Assembly (NCBI GenBank): GCA_021847165.1
Contig: JAJZUH010000062.1
Coordinates: 1 to 10,398, forward strand
DNA: 10,398 bases
Direction of reading: 5' to 3'
From: Pseudomonadota bacterium
Lineage (GTDB): Bacteria; Pseudomonadota; Gammaproteobacteria; Burkholderiales; Gallionellaceae
The notes below the pieces were generated by a model, which worked only from the letters and a program-made list of their open reading frames with translations, did no database searches and was not told where the DNA came from. Made by a program: the position numbers and the translations under genes. Below, in pieces: positions 6,840-10,398 of the stretch; the first letter of the stretch is position 1, and the number at the start of each line of letters is the position of its first letter.

Positions 6840-7646
6840 ATGAAAGATTTGATCGGCCAGTATCGCATCGAGAAGGAACCGTATTATCGCGCCGTGTCCG
6901 ACGAGGTCGCCGTCTATGACGCGGCTTATTCGGTGCGCATGCCGATGATGCTCAAGGGCCCGACCGGTTGCGGCAAGACGCGCTTCATCGAATATATGGC
7001 CTGGAAACTGCAGAAGCCGCTGATTACCGTCGCCTGCAACGAGGACATGACCGCCTCCGACCTGGTCGGCCGCTTCCTGCTGGATGCCACGGGCACGCGC
7101 TGGCAGGATGGACCGCTTACCATCGCCGCCCGTTACGGCGCCATCTGCTATCTCGACGAGGTCGTCGAGGCGCGCCAGGATACGACCGTGGTGATTCACC
7201 CGCTCACCGACAACCGCCGGGTCCTGCCGCTGGAAAAGACCGGCGAACTGGTGAGCGCGCATCCGGATTTTCAGCTGGTGATCTCCTACAACCCCGGCTA
7301 CCAGAGCGTGATGAAGGATCTCAAGCAGTCCACCAAGCAGCGCTTCGGCGCCCTCGACTTCAATTATCCGGAGCATGCGATCGAGGAAGAGATCGTTTCC
7401 CACGAGACGGGCGTGTCGCGCGACGTGGCAGGCAAGCTCGTCTCGATCGCGAAGATGGCGCGCAACCTCAAGGGGCACGGACTGGACGAGGGCATCTCCA
7501 CCCGGATGCTGATCTATGCCGGCAGCCTCATCGCCAGGGGCGTGGAAACGGGCAAGGCATGCCGCGTCGCCCTGGTCTCGCCGATCACCGACGACCCGGA
7601 CATGCGCAACGCGCTCGATGCGGCGGTAACGACGTTCTTCGGGTAA
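6840..7646 (+). CDS. cbbQ: CbbQ, AAA+ ATPase of the CbbQO RuBisCO activase
   Basis: MoxR-type AAA+ ATPase of the CbbQ/NirQ/NorQ/GpvN family. With CbbO it forms a motor that uses ATP to strip inhibitory sugar phosphates from RuBisCO. The 268-residue product has the family's usual length. It shows Walker A GPTGCGKT at 40-47, the [17 protein letters not shown] segment at 66-82, Walker B ICYLDE at 102-107 followed by [20 protein letters not shown], sensor 1 SYNPGYQS at 149-156, KQSTKQRFG at 162-170, and sensor 2 around [12 protein letters not shown] (220-231). The [12 protein letters not shown] wording favours CbbQ over NorQ, in my recollection of the families. The start is the ATG at 6840 behind GAGAGAG; a TTG at 6822 is less likely. 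cbbO follows 56 bases later. No RuBisCO or nor genes are present nearby. Confidence 0.88.
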   Translation: MKDLIGQYRIEKEPYYRAVSDEVAVYDAAYSVRMPMMLKGPTGCGKTRFIEYMAWKLQKPLITVACNEDMTASDLVGRFLLDATGTRWQDGPLTIAARYGAICYLDEVVEARQDTTVVIHPLTDNRRVLPLEKTGELVSAHPDFQLVISYNPGYQSVMKDLKQSTKQRFGALDFNYPEHAIEEEIVSHETGVSRDVAGKLVSIAKMARNLKGHGLDEGISTRMLIYAGSLIARGVETGKACRVALVSPITDDPDMRNALDAAVTTFFG

Positions 7647-7702
7647 AGGCGCCGGATGTCCCCCATGCCAGGCATGCCGCCCGGTTCAGCCCCGCTCTCG
7701 CC

Positions 7703-9610
7703 ATGAACCCCTTTTTCCAGCGCTGCTCACGCAAGCTGCAAGCCTTTCTTGCGCGCTCCCGCCAGCCGGCGGCGAGCGATTTGCCGCAGGTGCAAAGAAC
7801 CAGGCTCGACGATGTCCAGCGCCGCATCGGCATCTATCTGCGCGGCTTGTGGGACCGGGATTTCGTCATCAAGCCGGTCGCTGGCGACCCGGAAAAACGC
7901 ACGGCACAGATCCCCTGCATCGAGAATGGCGAGATCCATCTGCCCGCGGCCTATGCCGACCTGCCGGTGGCTGGAACCACACCGATCCCGGGACTGGAGA
8001 TCTACCGCGCCGCCGCGGCCCATGCGGCGGCGCACATCATCTACACGCAGCACCCGTTCGCGGCAAAGTCGCTCGACAAATGGCAAAAAGCGGCGATCCA
8101 GGTGCTCGAGGACGCGCGCGTGGAAGCGCTGGCGATACGCAGCTTCCCCGGCCTGAAGAAACTCTGGATACAACAGCACACCATCACCCCCGCGCATGAC
8201 GGAACAGCACAGGACTATCTCGACCGCCTCGCCCGCGCGCTGCTGGATGATGCCTATCGGGATGACGATCCGTGGATCGTCCAGGGACGCGAACTGTTCC
8301 GGGCGGCAGCCGATCTGGCGGACGACCGCATGGCCTGGAACATGGGCATCGCGCTGGCACGCACGCTGCGCGAAAAGAAGCTCAAATTCAGGCCGTCCGC
8401 CGCCATGCATGGCGCAGCCTACCGCGACGACAACCGCTGCGTCTGGCTGGAGAGCAGGGCCGCTGCGGGCAAGAAACCGGTCGCCCCCACCACCATCTTC
8501 GAATCCGAACTGTTTTCCATCTGGGAATTCGCGCGCTTCGGCTCAGGCCGCAAGCAGAAATCGCCCCTGACCTTCTACGACCCCGAATTCCTCGAAGCGA
8601 AGGACGACAAGCCCGGCACCGGCGAAGCGGGTGAAGACAATGCGGCGCTGGAATCGGACGACGAGGCCGGGAGGATGCTGGCTTCCTTGTCCGATGCAGC
8701 CGGGAATGGCGCGGAGGCGACCTATTCCTATTCCGAGTGGAATTTCCGCAGCCAGCTCGAGACCGAGTCATGGGTGACCGTGCGGGAAAAGCACATCGAT
8801 TCCGGCGATCTGCAGATCATCGACAGCATCATCGAGCAGCACTACCATCTGCTGGCGCGCATGAAAGCATTGCTCAACGCCATCCGCTACGGCGGGATGC
8901 ACCGCATCCGCAAGCTCGAGGAAGGCGACGAAATCGACATCAACGCCGCCATCCGCGCCCAGGTCGACCTCCGGCAGGGCGTGCAACCCGACCCCCGCAT
9001 CATGATGCGCTCGCTGCGCAAGACGCGCGACATCTCCGTGCTGCTGCTGCTGGACCTGTCCGATTCGACCAATGAAAAAGTCCAGGGCCAGGAACACACG
9101 GTGCTGCAGCTGACCCAGCAGGTGTGCGCGCTGTTTGCGGACGCCATCGAAACCGTCGGCGACCCGTTCGCCATCCACGGTTTCTGCTCGGAAAGCCGGC
9201 ACAATGTCGAATACTACCGGCTGAAGGATTTCGACCAGCCCTACGACGACGTCCCCAAGGCCCGGATCGCCGGCATGACCGGACAGCGCGCCACCCGCAT
9301 GGGCGCGGCGATACGTCATGCCACCTACCACCTGAGCCGGCAGCACTCGCGCAAGAAACTCCTGATACTCATCACCGACGGTGCGCCGGACGATGTCGAT
9401 GTGCGCGGCGAGGAATACCTGCTCAGCGATACGAAGAAGGCAGTGGAAGGCGCCAGCCGTTCAGGCATCAAGACCTTCTGCATCAGCCTGGACCACAGCG
9501 CCGACCGCTACGTATCGCGCATCTTCGGCGCCAGGAATTACATGGTGGTCGACCACGTCAGGCATCTGCCCGAAAAGATGCTGATGCTGTATGCCGGGCT
9601 TACCCGCTAG
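7703..9610 (+). CDS. cbbO: CbbO, VWA-domain partner of CbbQ (NorD/CbbO family)
   Basis: The adaptor of the CbbQO complex: it docks the AAA+ ring and recognises RuBisCO through a C-terminal von Willebrand factor A domain. The 635-residue product has an N-terminal helical region (about 1-290), an acidic low-complexity linker (about 300-340), a conserved stretch with EWNFRSQLETESWVTVREK (345-363), and a VWA domain from about 443 to the end. The MIDAS metal site is intact: DLSDS at 451-455, Thr531 in RATRMG, and Asp559 in LITDGAPDD. Its length is nearer to NorD (about 640) than to the longer CbbO proteins I recall, so the CbbO name leans on its CbbQ neighbour. The ATG at 7703 has no clear ribosome binding site, but there is no other ATG, GTG or TTG in frame between the cbbQ stop and it; translation may be coupled to cbbQ, 56 bases upstream. 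Confidence 0.85.
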   Translation: MNPFFQRCSRKLQAFLARSRQPAASDLPQVQRTRLDDVQRRIGIYLRGLWDRDFVIKPVAGDPEKRTAQIPCIENGEIHLPAAYADLPVAGTTPIPGLEIYRAAAAHAAAHIIYTQHPFAAKSLDKWQKAAIQVLEDARVEALAIRSFPGLKKLWIQQHTITPAHDGTAQDYLDRLARALLDDAYRDDDPWIVQGRELFRAAADLADDRMAWNMGIALARTLREKKLKFRPSAAMHGAAYRDDNRCVWLESRAAAGKKPVAPTTIFESELFSIWEFARFGSGRKQKSPLTFYDPEFLEAKDDKPGTGEAGEDNAALESDDEAGRMLASLSDAAGNGAEATYSYSEWNFRSQLETESWVTVREKHIDSGDLQIIDSIIEQHYHLLARMKALLNAIRYGGMHRIRKLEEGDEIDINAAIRAQVDLRQGVQPDPRIMMRSLRKTRDISVLLLLDLSDSTNEKVQGQEHTVLQLTQQVCALFADAIETVGDPFAIHGFCSESRHNVEYYRLKDFDQPYDDVPKARIAGMTGQRATRMGAAIRHATYHLSRQHSRKKLLILITDGAPDDVDVRGEEYLLSDTKKAVEGASRSGIKTFCISLDHSADRYVSRIFGARNYMVVDHVRHLPEKMLMLYAGLTR

Positions 9611-9652
9611 AACAGCGGGCGCCGCTCCGGGCTCACCCGACCTGCACCGCAC

Positions 9653-9677
9653 AACAATTTGATTATTTATTGTTTTT
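9653..9677 (+). terminator. Weak AT-rich hairpin with T-run after cbbO
   Basis: AACAAT (9653-9658) pairs with ATTGTT (9669-9674) over a 10-base loop and runs into T5 (9673-9677), 43 bases after the cbbO stop codon. The stem is AT-only but for one pair and so is weak. A GC-rich stem, CCCGCT/AGCGGG (9603-9608 with 9614-9619), overlaps the cbbO stop codon but has no T-run. Either may help end cbbQO transcription; neither is a strong intrinsic terminator. Confidence 0.25.
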
Positions 9678-9745
9678 GCGGAAGTTCCCGCTTCGCCGAC
9701 AAACGGCCTGCGCAGATAAAGACAAGTGGCCGAAACAGTATATTG

Positions 9746-9777
9746 GAACTGATGTATCATGATTCCCACGTCAGTTC
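9746..9777. promoter_or_regulatory. Inverted repeat upstream of the 76-residue gene
   Basis: GAACTGATGT (9746-9755) and ACGTCAGTTC (9768-9777) are inverted with one mismatch (a G-U pair in RNA) around a 12-base centre, about 70 bases before the small gene at 9847. TATATT, a 5 of 6 match to a -10 element, directly precedes it at 9739-9744 but has a poor -35. The repeat could be an operator over the start of transcription or a stem-loop in the leader. There is no T-run, so termination is unlikely. Confidence 0.35.
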
Positions 9778-9846
9778 TGGTGCCAGGCAATACCGGCGGC
9801 GGAATTGATCTAGGGTGCTTCTAGTTCATAAACCTGTGAGGAAAAA

Positions 9847-10077
9847 ATGGATAAGACAACAGATACAGCAGCGTTACGAATCGTGCATCAGGACAAGCTG
9901 AAGGAATTGCAAGCTCAGCAGGCGAACCTGAAAAAACTGCAGGACGAACTGAACCGGATCAATGCGAAGATCGAGAAACATGAAGAGCTGTCTGCCGAAG
10001 ACACGAAATTCATGGGCAATCTGGGCTGGATTACTGCACTGTCGGTCACCATCGCAAGTATCGCTTCCTCCCTGTAA
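9847..10077 (+). CDS. Small protein of unknown function: coiled coil plus C-terminal hydrophobic segment
   Basis: I do not recognise this 76-residue product. Residues about 14-50 are strongly heptad-like, with regularly spaced Leu and Ile among Lys, Glu and Gln (KLKELQAQQANLKKLQDEL and onward), predicting a coiled coil that could dimerise or oligomerise. Residues about 55-76 (FMGNLGWITALSVTIASIASSL) are uncharged and hydrophobic enough to be a short C-terminal membrane anchor or amphipathic helix ending at the terminus. There is no signal peptide and no cysteine. GAGGA ending 4 bases before the ATG is a good ribosome binding site, and the reading frame uses more A/T than its neighbours, so recent acquisition is possible. 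It stands alone, between cbbO on the same strand and a convergent cytochrome gene, with an inverted repeat before it and hairpins after it. A membrane-associated regulatory, stress or toxin-like peptide are all conceivable; the sequence does not decide. Confidence 0.65.
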   Translation: MDKTTDTAALRIVHQDKLKELQAQQANLKKLQDELNRINAKIEKHEELSAEDTKFMGNLGWITALSVTIASIASSL

Positions 10078-10079
10078 TC

Positions 10080-10124
10080 CCTGAATCTCTTCAGGCATGC
10101 GGGTGTCATTCCCGAGTGCCTGAA
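10080..10124 (+). terminator. Strong competing hairpins after the small gene
   Basis: TTCAGGCA (10090-10097) pairs perfectly with TGCCTGAA (10117-10124), and inside them CGGG (10100-10103) pairs with CCCG (10111-10114) over a 7-base loop. The same TTCAGG can instead pair with CCTGAA at 10080-10085 over a TCTC loop. The structure begins 3 bases after the stop codon and lies between convergent genes, so it probably ends or protects transcripts from one or both sides. No T-run follows on either strand, so it is not a textbook intrinsic terminator. Confidence 0.5.
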
Positions 10125-10257
10125 AGCATGCCGGATCGGTTCCTGCAGTTGGACAGATCCGGCATTGCACTTTCTGGCCCCGGCATTTCCAGCCGGCCGC
10201 CATTCACCTCGAAAACGATCTCACCCATGCGGCCGGATACAGGCCCGCGCCGTGCGG

Positions 10258-10398
10258 CTATTGCCGGGGCAGCGCATTCAGATAGCGGAACAACCTCCCG
10301 GCCAGCGCCTGCCGCTCCGTTTCGGGCATGCCCCCGGCGAGGGCCGGCATCCTGGTATCCGGCTTGACCGATGCCGGCGCCAGCACCCAGGCCAGGAA
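10258..10398 (-). CDS. Probable c-type cytochrome, C-terminal fragment only
   Basis: Only the last 46 codons and the TAG stop (complement of 10258-10260) are in the window; the gene begins beyond the right edge. The visible peptide reads FLAWVLAPASVKPDTRMPAL, then a GGMPETERQALAGRLFRYLNALPR segment. This matches the end of class I cytochrome c domains: a Pro-rich strand with the axial Met in a TRMP motif (Met17 of the fragment), followed by a final amphipathic helix of the form ExxALxxRLFRYL. The haem-attachment CXXCH motif would be outside the window, so the call rests on this tail alone. It would be an electron carrier in the periplasm or on the membrane. It converges on the 76-residue gene. 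The 133 bases between its stop and the hairpins hold no supported gene. Confidence 0.6.
   Translation of the reverse strand, partial: FLAWVLAPASVKPDTRMPALAGGMPETERQALAGRLFRYLNALPRQ

Noticed and set aside
6968..7702. In-frame upstream extension of cbbO through cbbQ, giving an apparent 880-residue protein
   Set aside because: The extension is an out-of-frame reading of cbbQ, which is itself clear. The extra residues are Arg/Ala/Pro-rich and match nothing in CbbO.
6840..9610. Assignment of the AAA+/VWA pair as norQD (nitric oxide reductase maturation)
   Set aside because: No norCB genes are nearby and the ATPase carries CbbQ-type wording around [12 protein letters not shown]. The alternative is kept only as an uncertainty because of the VWA protein's length.
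9805..9832. Possible promoter TTGATC, 16 bases, CATAAA just before the small gene
   Set aside because: It would place the transcription start on the ribosome binding site, leaving almost no leader, and both hexamers are imperfect.
10106..10228. A 40-residue minus-strand open frame beginning MGEIVFEV between the cytochrome gene and the small gene
   Set aside because: The first residues recall small HicB-like proteins, but the similarity ends after about eight residues. There is no ribosome binding site, and its 3' end overlaps the hairpin structure. At most it is a remnant.
10116..10367. An 83-codon plus-strand frame at the right end
   Set aside because: It is antisense to the cytochrome tail, rich in Pro/Arg/Ala/Ser, and lacks a ribosome binding site.

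Overview
The window looks like the chromosome of a GC-rich betaproteobacterium, probably an autotrophic member of the Nitrosomonadales (Gallionella, Sideroxydans or Sulfuricella-like). Three things suggest this: the gene order rdgB-rph-PP2C back to back with yicC-gmk-rpoZ-spoT, the short omega subunit, and a CbbQ/CbbO RuBisCO activase pair. This placement is inferred from gene content and order, not from a database search.

Positions 1-2124 (minus strand) hold housekeeping genes: the N-terminal two thirds of rdgB (nucleotide-pool sanitation), rph (RNase PH, 3' trimming of RNA) and a PP2C-type Ser/Thr phosphatase. A 116-base divergent region follows. From 2241 the plus strand runs yicC (endoribonuclease), gmk (guanylate kinase), rpoZ (RNA polymerase omega) and spoT (bifunctional (p)ppGpp synthetase/hydrolase). 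gmk supplies GDP, SpoT makes and removes (p)ppGpp, and omega forms part of one (p)ppGpp site on RNA polymerase in E. coli, so this is a nucleotide and stringent-response operon. The most striking non-coding feature lies between yicC and gmk. It is a 147-bp, near-palindromic, terminal-inverted-repeat element resembling a MITE. It separates gmk from what looks like its old ribosome binding site, and its right end supplies the present one.

After spoT come a FlK-like hotdog-fold thioesterase (19 bases downstream) and then cbbQ and cbbO. Together these two would form an AAA+ motor plus VWA-domain adaptor that reactivates inhibited RuBisCO. No RuBisCO, nor genes or cbbR regulator, lies in the window, so the pair is detached from its usual partners here.

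The last 800 bases are less ordinary. They hold an AT-richer gap with inverted repeats, a 76-residue protein of unknown function (coiled coil plus C-terminal hydrophobic segment), a set of competing hairpins just after its stop codon, and, convergent to it, the C-terminal 46 residues of what is probably a c-type cytochrome. No tRNA, rRNA, CRISPR array or intact transposase gene was seen. No gene-free stretch exceeds 300 bases. The longest, 9611-9846 (236 bases), holds only the inverted repeats listed, and 10125-10257 holds nothing I can support.
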